Source of the DNA: Symbiodinium natans | Taxonomy: Eukaryota > Sar > Dinophyceae > Suessiales > Symbiodiniaceae | DNA length: 64,000 bases | Reading direction: 5' to 3' | Assembly: GCA_905221605.1 (NCBI GenBank) | Contig: CAJNDS010002765.1 | Coordinates: 124,001-188,000, forward strand | Shown here: positions 1 through 13,459 of the stretch, in pieces | How the letters are laid out: each line of letters starts with the position of its first letter | How positions within the stretch are numbered: the first letter of the stretch is position 1 | Program-made: the position numbers and the translations under genes | The notes under the pieces: generated by a model | The model's database searches: none | What the model was told of the DNA's origin: nothing | The model's input: the letters and a program-made list of their open reading frames with translations, nothing else

Positions 1-1936
1 CGCCTTACGTGCAACTGGTCAGGTCTGGGCTGTGAAAGTGTCCTCGCAAGATGAGGAGAAGGGAAAGATTCAGAAGAGTGAGAAGGAGGCCAAGACAGAC
101 GACCACAGGCGCGGCTTTTTTCCTGCTGGGTTTTCTGGGAAGGTTTCTGTAAGCGTTCTGCAAGCATGAAAGGCCTCGGCGCCGGGGCAAGAGTGGCCCG
201 CTCGCTCCACAGTTCGGTTGGCTGTTTTGCTGTCAGACTCACTAGCAGCATGATGCCAAGGTACTCTGGCGGTTCGTAAGCATGCCAAAGAGGCAGGGAG
301 AAGTACGCTGTGTCCAGACGGCCCGCCCGGCCCCACCCATGCCCTCGACCGGGCAATTTTACGGTCTGAGTCTGGGGGTCCAGCGCGGGGTTCCGCATGG
401 CGGTCCCGACACGCCGCCCTCAAGTCTGCCCATGTCTGCCTCCAGCACGAGGTACCCAGTTCAGGCAAAGAAAACATGGGAAACTCTTAGCACGCTGGTC
501 TGGTAGGCTTGCGCACCTGAGACACTAGCACACCTAACACCCTGCCGCACGGCCTCGGTGATAGTACATCGAAGTGAAAATAGTTCATTGTTCGACGTCG
601 AGCTTTCCTGGGTAGGCATGCTCACCCGTGCCCACTTCACGACACAGAGAGTTCATGCATTGTTAGCTCTCCCCCGGCGCCTTTTTTCCGTCAGCCAACA
701 TGCGCCTGAGTAGGTTGAAGATGCGTTAACGGGCTTCGCCTCCCTCACCTTGAAAAGCCAGGCAGCTTCACCCATTGCCAGTGCGGAGAAGATGTTCGGG
801 CCGCAGCGGCTTAGAGAGCGAAACAGCAAACACATCAAGCAGACTTCCTTCACGCAAGCCATCAAGCAGCATGCATCAGTTTTGTTGTAAGGCGCCAGCT
901 TCTGATGCTGGTGGCTGGTGGGGGTGTGGACAACACGAATAAAGATTGACTAAGAAGTCTTGACAGAAAACGTGGTTGGCCTCTGCACCCCTCATATGTA
1001 GTATAGCTTTGGCTTATGTACAACTTGTATGATTCGGATGGCAACGGGGCACCAACCCTCCGGCTGAACGGCACAGCACTGTAGAGCTGACCGAGAGATG
1101 AGGCTGTAGCCGGAGGGCGGGCTCGTTGTCCTTGAATTTAGAGGACCTGCTGGGAGAAATGTTCCAGCAGGCCTTTGTTTGCAACCTGGCAATGCCTTAC
1201 AATGCGTTATATCATCCGACGTGCTGCCTAGTTACGCGGGACCTCGTCTCTTTTCAGATATCTCACTCCTTCAACCCTGAGCCAGGCTTTGACAATCCAC
1301 CGCTACTCTGCAGCACAGCAATGTTATCGGTTCTTTCCTTGTGCATGGCTGCATGGCGCAGTACGGCAAAGTCCGGCACGCCCAATGTGTGCACCCGATG
1401 CACATTGCGTGCTCTGACTGCGCACCCGTCGCATCCGCCGCACTGCTCTTGGTGTTTGAAGACCAATGGAAAACAGTCCCAGAATCATTCATCATTGATT
1501 CATCATTCTTTTCACGATTGCCTTGTCGCGTGGAGATGATTGTTGCGTTCCGTTCAGGCAAGTAGAGGTGCACTGTAAAGCACAGTAAAGAAGGAGTTGA
1601 GCGGGTTTTACTGGAAACAGCTAGCGGGGCAATCAATATGCGGGTTGAACATGATGAGCAGTGTACAATTCCAACGTTTCTAAACAAGAGGCCCAAATCA
1701 TTGAGCCACTAGTTATCAATTGGACTCAGAGCGTGACATTAGGACTTTTACGACCCAAAGGCTCAAGGTGGACGGATCTTGCAGTGTCCCAGTGGCCAGG
1801 GTGCTTTATCGGATGTTCTGTCCGCTGGGCAATGCTTCGTCACAAAGGCTGCGATGCTTTGAAGTTGCGCTGGTGTAGTTTAGCGCAACGCGGTCTCAAC
1901 CTGCTTTGCGCAGCTTTACCTGCTCTTTACTTGTCT
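1..1936. other. No gene recognised
   Basis: No reading frame here carries a recognisable domain or joins to a neighbour with matching splice phase. Short open stretches occur on both strands but look like chance. The base composition is similar to the host-gene flanks. Small exons of an unrecognised gene cannot be excluded, because exons in this genome can be under 60 nt. Confidence 0.4.
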
Positions 1937-2228
1937 TTACATGGCACCAGGCTGCGGAGCTCCAGCGCAGGTGGCCGGCTGCTCGATCAGCAAGTTTCTT
2001 CGGAGCATTTGCTCGTAGGCGGACGAGTTGCCGTCTCTCTCCTGCATCGACAGCATGTGCAAGGCAGCTTCGCCCCTCATCGCCCTTGGATGTGTGATGT
2101 GCTGGCAGAGGAGCATAGGGGGCACTGTTGCTTTTTCTGCAGCTGCAAGCAGGCCCGCCAGCTGTCAGGCCTGGCCCCCGGGTCCTGGAGCATCGGCCAA
2201 AGTGGCGGTGACCAGTTGCACGTCTTTT
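1937..2228 (-). pseudogene. Possible decayed coding fragment, minus strand
   Basis: Read on the minus strand, a continuous protein-like frame runs across this stretch with a single in-frame TGA, near 2166-2168. It begins around KDVQLVTATLADAPGPGG. After the stop it resumes as LAGLLAAAEKAT and then HMLSMQERDGNSSAYEQ. The balanced residue usage on both sides of the stop is what suggests former coding sequence. No family was recognised. It could also be two exons with a very short intron, or chance. Confidence 0.2.
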
Positions 2229-5200
2229 AGAGAGGTAGTCAGACCTAAACGAATGTAAGTAGTTGGGCAACTCGCGGTATGGATGCAAGGCAAATTGTGA
2301 TCCCCGCGTGCAGCTACAAAAGCCAAGGAGCAGGACCGGTCAGAGGGGAGTTTTCCTGTCTGGTTAATTTCCTGGTTTTCCTTGAGCAAAGATCGTGAGT
2401 TGAGCCTCTGCGCTTGTGGAAAGCAATGTTCAGGACCTTCAGGATACCCCTCGTCCATCAATGCGGGGAGCTGTGCTTGCCTCCCAGTCCCTCGATGTAA
2501 AGCCTACCTCTGAAGACTTGAGGGGCCGTGCGCTGTCGAAGTTGAGGCCCAGCTTCCCCACCAGCGACCTGTCATTGTCAATGCCTCTGATGGGGTTCCC
2601 GGCGCCGCTTTTTATCACCGACCGATACGGCCGACGCCAGCAAGCAGAACGCGCAATCTGACCTATGAACCACTTGAGATCCGAAAGAAAGACATCAGGT
2701 CACGCCAAGTCATGCTGGCGCCCATGCCTCAGTTAACTCTTCGAAGGCGCTCTCCAACTACGAAGTGACTCGGAGAGGCACCTGTCAAGGCCAAATCCTT
2801 CGCACCGAGTGCTTCACCCACCAGGCATCCTCACACCCAGAAGGTTGGATGCAAAGAAAAGGTTGCCAAAACGTGTCTGGCAGATCACCCCAGCGCTTCG
2901 AAGCGATTCCTCGTACGGCCTCCGGGGTGCGGCTCTCAGAGGAACAGTTTTGGTTCTTGACAGTTCTTGACATCTTACAAAGTCTGTTGTGCAATAGTTA
3001 AAGGTTTCGACCTTGCCGGCCGTACCCGCTGCAAGATCTTTGTAAGGTGATTGCCTTCGCTACTTGTATGTGGCAAGGTTTGTCGACGAGACGCACAGCA
3101 GCTGAGTACTTCAGGCGCTATGCGTGCAGGCCGCATGAAGGGCGAAACTGTGCCAATCTCGTCAAAGTGAGGTGCATTGTGCTTGACAGGAGAGATATCT
3201 ACGATGTACGTTGCTAGAGCGGCAAAGGGTCGGGCAAGGGCCACAATTTGTTGTGGAGTTTGTGAAAGCGGCTTTTGGATCAGGCTTTGTGAAAGGGGCT
3301 TTGGATCAGGCGCAGTGAAAATCTGAGGCGGCCCCTGCTGTCGAAAGATCCAGAAGTTGCTCTGACGTGTCAAGCTCTCGGGACCATTCACAGAAGCTGG
3401 AGGCCATGCAGAAACACAACTTACTCATGTCAGGTGTCGCGGTGACCGTAGCGGTGGCAATAGCGCCGTTCCTAGAACGCCGAGGGGCGCTGCAGGCGCC
3501 AAGCTATTGTGCAGGGCGCCTGACAGCCACTTGCAAATGACCACGAAAATCGCTTTGGATCCAGTTTCAAGTGTGCTGGGAAGCTGGGAGGCTTCAAGGT
3601 TTTTCAAGTGTCTGCAGAATGTGTGGGCCTTTCCGTAGTCGCCTGGTTTTCTCAGCATGCGTGCAGCCTAGAAACATTTGCATACTAAAGGTCCTCACCG
3701 TTACAGATGCATCTGTGAGGCACAACGTTAAAGATCAGATGCCATGAGCTGGAGGGGTGCGAGGAAGATAGGACTCAGGGCATAGGGGGGTTGCGGGGTG
3801 ACAATTAGGGGGCCAGGTGGAGTCATGACTGCTCCGTCATTTGCATGCAGGAACATCGGTCCTTCATAGTCTCATGTGAGTAGCGGCTGAAACTCATGCG
3901 CAAGCGATCATGAGTATACAGTTTCGATAAAGTAGGTTGCTCACGCTGTAGCTAGGCAGGAACGGCGATATTCGTTAGCCTGAAAGCCTTATCTTTGATC
4001 GCACAGGCATTGTACGAGACAACAAAAGCGGCATGCCGGCAGCAACCCTAATCATTAGCAAAGGTACATCCAACACTGAAAATGGTGGTATCACCAGCCC
4101 GGCAAACGCCAAAGAAGGAAAATGTGAGCGAGGGCGTTGACTAGTGACTAGTGTCTTTCACCCAAGTTTCGCTCACGTCAGAGTCTCGCCGCATATGCAG
4201 CTCTTGCCTGCGACAGCGATCGGGTGAAGTGCTTGGATGACAGGCGGCAAAACAGGATTGTGCTCTGGATCTCTCCAGAGAGGCTGCAAGGATTGCTACG
4301 ACCATGATTCAATGCAGGCTGTGCTTGTGTGTGTGTGTGTGCTGGTTTGCCTCGCAGAACTTCGGACAGATTTGGTTCGGTTGCAGCAATTAAAAGGAGA
4401 AGATCGAGCCTCGAAGCAATTTGTCAGTGACTCGCCGGGCTCGATTCTGAGTCTAGTCTTCCTGTTGCAAAACTGTGTAGATTGTGTAGTACCTCACAGC
4501 GCATCATAGTACCAACTTGAAGATTGGACGTTTGAAGCTTGAAACCGATTGAAGCCGATTCGTAGTTCGTAGCCTCAGTTCAGGTCATGGGCAACCTCCC
4601 ATCCGGCAACCGGGCTGCAAAGAGCACTGTCAGCAACACAAAGGAGTCGCCGAGACCTGAAATAGACCTAAGGTTGTGGCACAGAGTCGCTGCCCAGGAC
4701 GTTGGCTGACAAAAGCCGTCGCATTTTTCAATCCATAAGCATTCTGAGCAAGAGCAGGAATCAGTGCGTCGAAAGAGGCGCCGTATCTGTGCGTTGTATT
4801 GATGCCGAGTTGGGAAGTTCATGAAATTGACGGGTTGACAGGCCCAGGAACATCTCCGCAGAGGAGGCCAAGCTTTCCTGCGCAGCTCATGGGCCGTATT
4901 TAGTACGTATTCAGTACCCAGTGCCCGCGCGCGCAAGGGCTGGTGAGATTGGCCACAAGGCTCTTTGCCTCTTTGCCACTTAAAGTGGAGATTCCTCATG
5001 ATTTGTGACGCTGTCACAGTGTCCAGGCAAGGGACATGGCACCGGTCTTCAGATGGCAAGGCTTCGCTGCGAGTCGCGGTGATTGGACGCCAGATGACGC
5101 TGCTCATGTCTTGCTGCCGGAAAGGCCCTGACGACCTTTGCAGGCTGGGTTCGAGTGCGAAAGTTCACTGACATACACTGACATCGACCTAAGAGCAGAC

Positions 5201-8200
5201 AATGCCCGCATTTCGTCACGTGCCACTCTGCCGAAGCCGAGGCAGGAGATCCAGGCAAAAAATGGGCTTATACTGTCTGGAAATGTGGGTTTACCTACTT
5301 TGCCTGCTGGTGCTGCATCGTCTGCACGTTTCCTGAAAGGTCGCCGTGCAGCAGGCGACGGCGCAATGGAGCCAGGAACCTGCAGGTCTGCAGGGGGATG
5401 GTAGTTCTGCCATGTTCTGCCCTATTGAGACATGCTGCGGCAGATGGCGAATCTGCACGGGGGGCTCCAACACTGGAAGTACCAGCCGTTCATGAAGTTC
5501 ACTGTGCCCTGTGCTCCACCTAGCTGCACCGCCTAGCTGCTCCGTGCATGAAGCGACAGTTGGCTGTGCCATGCTAGAAGATCAATGACAGACTTTGGCA
5601 ATTTGGGTAAGGTCTCCAGCACCTTCAACGGTAGATATGCGGGGCTCCATGGAGTTCAGAGCTCAGGTCCTGAGCGCGATTCGTGTTCCGGCAATGTGAG
5701 TCCATGCAGGAATCCATCGGCTGCACCATCACCACCATCACCCCTAAGCGGCTGGCAACCCATGCGGGTACGTTATGCTGGCACTTTGCAGATCTTGCCT
5801 GATTCGTCTGCCAGTCGTCACTATGCCTGGCTTGCACCTAACACTTAAGGCGGTGCTGCTTGGGAGCTTTCCGATTCGTGTCTCACTTAAATTGCCACTT
5901 CCAGTTAGTTCAGCAGCTGGGTGTCTGCACCTTTGAGGTCACACCACTCCTTGAATATCTCCACAAACTCGTCCTCCCAGCAGGATCCTGGCGGACGCAA
6001 CACGAGTAGTCAGGCTTCTGTGCCTCCTGCGGAACGTGGTCTTGTGCTAAGTCGAGCTGCCCGCGTCTGCCCCCTTTCTACAGCTGTTCTGCTTCAAACG
6101 AAAACAGAATCCCATGACATTCCCACAGCCTGATGCGGCAGCCAGTTTAACAACGCACTTTGCGAAAGACAGGCCACAGAACTGAGTTTACAGCAATCGC
6201 GGACATTTGAGAAGTAGCTTTTCCGTAGGCAACCGGCTCGCAAATCGCTGCTTTGCGCCATGCCTGCTTGTCAGATGCTGCTGGAGCCTAGAGGCACGCA
6301 ATGGGACTAGATTTGCCGACATGCACAGCGTACCCTCGGGCTGAAGTCCCATGCATGGCCAGGTATCTGACAATGGTGCAGCATGTCCTGAGAAGGGAGG
6401 TGCCCATGGCGAACGCTGTCTCGGGTGATCTAGTTAGTCTTATCGACCCACCCATGCATGGATTCGCTCCTGTGGTGCTGGCTGCGTGCTTCTGGCTCAG
6501 CTGAATCATGCTATGTCGCGAAAGCATCTAACACGTCTTCGACCCCCAATTCGTGAGCACTGAATGAGCATCGTCACGTCGTGCCTCAGGTGAGAGTGCA
6601 CGCGCTGGAAAAGTGATGAGAAGTGTAAATAACTCGTGAGACATGAGAGCAGATGCCCGCAATGGGCATGTGGAGCTTCTTTGCTTCCTTTGGGACGGCA
6701 TCAGCCTCCTTCGCAGGCCACTTTGCAATTTGCAAACACATACGCACCCCGCCGTTGCTGTGTTGGAAGACCCTTTCGCGTGCTTGTTTTTCAGTATTCG
6801 TCGCAACTCTGTGTAGAGGTAGTTCCTGGGCAGCTCAGAGTGCACACTGCGCTTCGGGGGCCGCTGGCCTCTGCGCCCACCGCGCGCCACCTTTCGCAGA
6901 GGCGGCGCTGTGGGCGGCTGGCCAGGTACCTGAATCCTGCGCGCTGCCCTCAGCAGTGTGCTGACACATGCTGATACCTTTACAATAAGCTTCGAAGCGG
7001 AGCTGACATGAAGCTCCACCCCATGGTGCAGGACAGATCCGACGATGCGGACTGCCCCTACGCAAGTGACTTGTGGCAGAGCGTGGCTTCGGCTTGGCGA
7101 TATGCGTGGAACAACCTTCGCTACTTGCACGGGATGTTTATTTAATTTCAACTACATAATTGTCCAAAATTGTCCTTAATACTGTGACCCTCTGTAAAAC
7201 CTCTGTAAAACTTTTAAGGCTCCAGGCGCTGGGCATCTTGCTTGATTGAGAACGCACCTCCGCCTAAGGGGCTAAGCGCGGCGCGCATTTCACTAAATCA
7301 TATGAGATCCTCGAAACTCAAGGGGTCCTTAAATCGCTGCTTGGGAAAGTTCTTGGATGCAGAGAAATAGACTGTGAGCTTGATCTCCTTTTCAAGCGTC
7401 AGGCTTGGCAATTCAACACGCAAGTCCGGCTCACCGGCTTCGCCTCACGCCCCGCGAGGTCCCTCCCCGGAGTAGGGAGGGCTTCTGAAGGCTTTTTATT
7501 GATGCAGACTTTGACTTTAACAGCTTCTTGTTCACATTTTAGGTGCAACAAGTTGTGGCCGTGCACGAGTTCATGTACTGGCTTGGACCCTTGGGCCTCA
7601 GACAATGGACAGCACCACTCTTTCGTTGAACCAATGGTCAACTCTTCGAGCCCTTCCTTCATTCCAACCAAGGAAACGATGCCAAGAAGTGGCACGTAGG
7701 TTGGCCGGAGATGAGTAGCACTGCCCGCGCTCTACTGCGGTCGTTGCAGCTTTGGCTGGTAGCTGGAGAGTACCAGCTTCTTGGCATGCTGCAGTGAAAT
7801 CGAACATTGTGACATTGGGTCCAATGGCAGGCAGGCATTTCTGCTGCCCATGCCAAGGCTCGGCAGCCACCTGTCGCTGACTTTGATGAACCATGCGCTT
7901 CACATTCCTTTCGCAGGCACCTTTGGCAAGAGACTTATCCGTTTGCTTTGGGATCAGCGTGTTTTTTGGCTTTGTGACAATGTCGGTGTCCCCACCAGCA
8001 GCATGGTTTTTGGAACATCGCAAGTTCGCAATCCGCTCCCTGCATCCTAAGTAAAGCTCTACTGCTGTAAGCAAAATGTGGAACTGGCACCCTGTTCCTG
8101 CAAGCTTACAAACCTCAAACCTAGAACCTGCCTGGCAAACAGTGAGCTGTACAGCTTCAAAGCCTGGAGCTTGTCACAAGCGCTCCAAAAGGAATGCCGT

Positions 8201-9125
8201 CCATGTGCCGCACGAATGCTTTTGAAGGCTTTCGCAAGAAGGCTAACAGAGCCACGCTGCTGTTTGAATCTCTTTGGTTCTGATGCTTTTGGGATTCGTC
8301 GCGCTCGAGCGAAGTCCACGTGATGCGGATGATGCGCACCGCCAGGCAGCATGGCACAGGACCACAAGGGGCCCGAGGGAATTGGGGAGGAACACGAACC
8401 AGCGGCAAGCCCGGAAGAATGCTGTCCACGGGCTGTGCCATGACCATGTGCCAAGCGTGTATAGCATCCTCTACGCTCTACGTGGGGGGGGGGATTGGTC
8501 CTGTGATGAACGCTCCTCCATGCACTCAGCTTTAATGAATGAGTGCCCTGCGACTTGCGAATTTCTAAGAATGCTTGATCATGGTGATATAGCTAGAGAC
8601 TAAAGCTTTAGTAGTTCGGGCCTGGAGGTGTCTCTCGGTTTTCCAACCTGCTGGGACCCGTACAAGGCTCCCTTCCCCTCAACAACATCTTCAAGCCCCG
8701 AAGCATTTGCCGCTGGGGACCCTTGCTGCCGTCTTGCAGGTAGGTCCGTCCAGCTGCCTGCTGGGGACACTGGCGCCCGTGTCTCCCTGTCAAACGGATT
8801 GCCAATGCCCCTGGACGAGCAGTGAGGGTAGGCGACGCTGAGTTCCACTTCGGTCCCCATTTCTCATGTTCTCTCCCTTTTCGTGCGCTTCCCGCTGCCA
8901 CTTGTGCGTCGCGACCATTCGCAACCTGCCGTGTGCTGTGTTGTTTGCTCGGAGATGTCACCCAGCCTGTCTAAAGAACTTACCAAAAGCTCCAAAGTCG
9001 CAGAGCGTGCTGGGGGAAGTTCGATCCGAGGCCGCTTCTTGTCTTCAGCGTGATTTGGCAGCATACAGTCATTGTGAAACCACGCGAAAGAATGGTGATG
9101 GTCAAGAGAGTCACACTTTGCCCAG
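2229..9125. other. Long gene-poor stretch
   Basis: No gene was recognised in about 6.9 kb. The minus strand at 7598-8074 and 8059-8330 has fairly protein-like frames (for example around AVELYLGCRERIANL), but I could not join them by consistent splice phase, so they are not called. A short GT run lies at 4325-4341 and a G run at 8484-8493. The last few hundred bases may hold the missing 5' exons of the aldo/keto reductase gene that follows. Confidence 0.4.
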
Positions 9126-12100
9126 GTTTGGAATGTGTGGAAATTCCCGCTCAAGACCAACGAAGTTTACAAACGCGTGCTTGGTGCACTGCGGGCAGGC
9201 TACAGCCTCTCAGCTTCAACACCTTTCAACACCTTTCAGTGCCTTTTTGCTGGTGTGGAAGGTTTGAGTCCATCGGTTTATGGCCAACGGTGCCATGCCA
9301 AGTGCCAAGATAAGCCAAGCACTTAGGACACATTGATATCGCTCCGCACTATGGAAGTGAGAAGGAAGTCAGCATGGCCATCCGGGATTCAGGCATCCGG
9401 CACTGCCAACGAACCGCAGTTGTCCTTGGCAAGCTCGGACCAGGTGTCCAACGAGAGCAGATCTTCCTAACCAGCAAGCTCGGCCTGAGACTCAGGGAAG
9501 CTTTCTTTTTTTTTCGGACCACATTACGTATCATCAGGGCAAAGCAGCGAACACACAGTACATTGGTGACTCTTGCTGACCGCATCAGGTGCGAGGGACG
9601 GCTATCCTTTGGGTGCCAAGCGTGCAATACTGCAGTAGCTGTGCGGCATGCTGTGCTTTCAGGGCACTTGCCCACGACGCCTGAGTACATGAGCAATACC
9701 GATGTCGAAGGCAGCTGAAACATTTCGGGTTGGACTACATTGACCTCTTCATGCTGAGTCAGCCTATCCAAGACTCCATGCTGTGTCTCATCTGCATCTG
9801 GTAGGAGCGGAGGGGCATGATTCTGTTGCAATGGTGGTCGACTGGCAGTAACAGGCCGTGCCGCCTCGCTGCCTTTTGTCGCAGAAAGCTCATGTCAAGC
9901 AGCGAGCAGCGGACACTTGCACATCGACCATGGTCATTTCAACAGCCAGACTCAGCCGAAACAAACACAAGTGTGACTGAACATGGCGCTGGCACCTGCA
10001 ATGCCGAGTGTCTGGAGCCTTCCTTCCCTGAAAGAGCCGCTTCTGGTGCATCCTCCGCGCCAGCTTGCGACATGGAGGCCCGGAGGCCAGCCAGGATGGC
10101 TTTCAAGGCCAAGAGGCTTGAAGCTGCAGCCGCTGCGGCTGCAGCGGCGTGCCAAAGACTCTGAGCCAGCTGCAAACACAAAGTTTGTTTGGGCCAAGTG
10201 GTTCACGTTCTGGGCCTGCTTCTTCGGGTACTCAGTTTGCTATTTCACGAGGCAAAGCTTGAGCTACACAGCGCCTGTCTTGCGGCAAGCCATGGGCTGG
10301 AAGGGCTTGGCAGAGATCGGAAAGCTCCAGTCGCTCTTCCCTTTGGCGTATGGCTCCTCGCGGTTCCTGGGTGGCCTACTCGGAGACTTGATGAGCCCCA
10401 AGCGCGTCTTCGCTCTTGGGCTCTTCGTCTGCAGTTTGCTGAACATTGCATTCGGTTTGAGCTCCACACTGCCGCAGTTTGCCTTCTTCTGGTTATTGAA
10501 CGGTTGCTTTCAGGGCTTGGCAGCCCCACCATGTGTCAAGATGATCACGAATTGGTTTGATCCGAAAGAACGCGGATTTTGGTGGTCGGTCTGGCACGCC
10601 TCTATCAACTTGGGTGGCTTCCTGTGCCCATTTTTTGCGGGCACTTTGGCAGGAACCTTTGGTTGGCGTTATGGCATGCTGGGGCCTGGTCTGCTGGGGC
10701 TCATCACCGTTATGCTGTGCCTTCTGGCTATGCGTGATGGCCCTGACAGCGCCAATGCTGCGGCACAGGGGACAAAGGCCGTGAAGGTGAAGGCCAAGCC
10801 GGAACCAGAGGTGAGCCTCATGGAAGGCATTGTCCTCAACCCCGTGCAGTGGGCACTTGGTGTCGCCTACATGCTGGTCTATGTGCAAGGAGCTTAGTTA
10901 CTGTCAGTCAGCAAGGTCAGATGAGGCGGCCACTATTGATTCATATGCAGTCAAGTAGCTCCGATAAACTCGGCTTCTCACCGAGGTGCAGGCAGGGTCT
11001 GAGTGTATGGGGCATCTTCTACCTCATGCAGACCGGCAAAATTAGCCCGGCAGCAGCAGCGGCGCTTTTTTCGGGCTTTGAACTCGGCGGCTTCCTTGGA
11101 AACCTTACTGCTGGGAGCTTCTCAGATTTCCTTCTGCGCCGAGCCCGACCTGGTGACGGGGAGGTGGGGCAACGTGCGAAGGTTGTCTGCCTTTACTTCT
11201 TGGCGACTCTTGTTCTTCTCCCAGTGCTCAGCCGCGTCCCTTCCAGCCCTTGGCTGCAATACCTGGTCCTCTTGGCCTTGGGCCACTTCCTTTGTGGTGC
11301 ACAGCTGCTTTTGCCACTTGTAGCCAATGAGTCGGCACCAAAAGCTTGGAGCACCACAGCCACTGGCTTCATTGGTTGGGTCGGATACTTCGGGGCTGCG
11401 CTGTCGGGCTTCCCTCTGTCGAAGGTGGTCTCAAGCCTTGGCTGGCCTTGCTACTTCACTGTTCTCACCGTTGCGGCGGGCTCCGGTGCTTTGCTGGTGC
11501 TTCCGCTGCGGAACCTGCAGAGCTGGCGCCAGAAGGTGGAGCAGCAGAGCTAGACAGCTAGGCCAGGACGAATCGTCATCTAGACACGCCACTAGGGTCA
11601 CTAGAGTTCAGCTCGGCATCATTCGACATCCTGCGGCTGGAAGCCACATTGACATAGTAATTAGCCAAGTACGCAAAGGACGAGTACTTTCAAAGCTGTC
11701 CAGCTTGTCTGCCAAATTGGCTGCTCGCAGTCGATTCGGAGAAATCTCGGCTTCGGGGGCATGGAGCGCGGACAGGGAGTCGTACCTCCAGCGTACCAAG
11801 TGCAACAGGCGTGCGCATCTCATGTTTAAGGTTGCGCTCCGTCTGGGAAGTGCTGGAAGCTTTCTACGACAAAGGCATATTCCGCTCGCTTGGCGTGGCT
11901 TTGTCGCAACTTCGTCGACATCTCAAGAAAAACGGCGCGTCACAACTGCTTCACATGGTTTCTGTGAGGTCAGCAACTTCGACATGGAGTCTTTTCAGGC
12001 TCTACACCATGCAGTGCGTGTGAAGCCGGTCTACCTTCAATGCCGGATGTCGATATACCAGATACTCCCAGAGGATGTTAACTCCGTGCCCTGTCGTCTA

Positions 12101-12181
12101 CTTGATGCTAAGATCCTGTGCGAAGTTCTCGCTGCTAGAGGATGGACTGATATTGGCTGCGTGAAGAGGAAGTGTAGATAG
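9126..12181 (+). CDS. Aldo/keto reductase-like gene, multi-exon, host to a nested transporter gene
   Basis: Aldo/keto reductases reduce carbonyls with NADPH on a TIM barrel. Six pieces in family order can be read: 9126-9204 (WKFP...ALRAGY), 9327-9399 (RHIDIAPHYGSE...AIRDSGI), 9445-about 9495 (REQIFLTSKLG), 9715-about 9775 (HFGLDYIDLFML), about 11831-11894 (SVWEVLEAFYDKGIFRSLG) and 11969-12073 or on to 12181 (VSNFDMESF...VKPVYLQ). Joins restore GYRHID and GVSNF exactly, the first across a GC donor. The Asp, Tyr and Lys of the catalytic tetrad are visible; the His expected after IDLFML is not, because Ser follows unless another exon supplies it. The N-terminal strand and the last ~100 residues were not found, so the gene may be broken or continue in undetected exons. 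The gap between the fourth and fifth pieces (about 2.05 kb) contains a whole transporter gene. Confidence 0.65.
9983..11553 (+). CDS. Organophosphate:phosphate antiporter family transporter (GlpT/UhpT/SLC37-like), two exons
   Basis: This is a major facilitator of the OPA family, whose members exchange glycerol-3-phosphate or hexose phosphates for phosphate across a membrane. Exon 1 (9983-10889) starts at ATG 9983 and has about 60 hydrophilic residues that could be a targeting leader. It continues with family-typical stretches: YFTRQSLSY, GKLQSLFPLAYGSSRF, the loop GDLMSPKRVFALG, and WFDPKERGFWW. Exon 2 (10997-11553) starts in the VWGIFYLMQTGK segment and ends with hydrophobic helices. The 107-nt intron (10890-10996) appears to use a GA donor (CAAG|GAGC) and an AGG acceptor; joining restores VYVQGLSVWGIFYL. 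The product would be about 487 residues, normal for the family. The gene lies wholly between exons of the aldo/keto reductase. The substrate cannot be told from sequence; a plastid or ER phosphate-ester exchanger is plausible. Confidence 0.85.
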
Positions 12182-13124
<943 letters not shown>

Positions 13125-13459
13125 TTTCAACCTGTGGTCCGTACAGGGATGGGGACACACCTACATGGTCAACGAAGGCGCTCACTGATGATGTGTGATG
13201 ATCATGATTGAATCATGATGACGGTGATGATGTGGTCCTGTCAAAAGTCCGTGTCTTGTGTCCAGACAAGCTATCGTGTGTGTGCGTGAGACATCCGAAC
13301 AAGGAAGACCCCGCAGCCCATTTGGCAGCTTGATGACTACGCAACATCATGAACTCTCGCGATTGTAGCGTTCACGTCAGGCAAGCATGACAGAACTACG
13401 CTGCAGCAACAACAGTTTTAAATCAGCCGAACTCTTGGGCCGCGGCCGCCGTAGGCGCC
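13125..13459. other. Upstream region of the channel gene
   Basis: No gene recognised. GTGATGATG-type short repeats occur at about 13180-13235. The sequence directly before the channel start codon is GC-rich, with the ATG in a GCCATGG context. No spliced-leader acceptor could be assigned. Confidence 0.4.

Noticed and set aside
10849..10996. 5' extension of the second transporter ORF upstream of 10997
   Set aside because: Overlaps exon 1 in another frame and has no transporter motifs; it is the intron.
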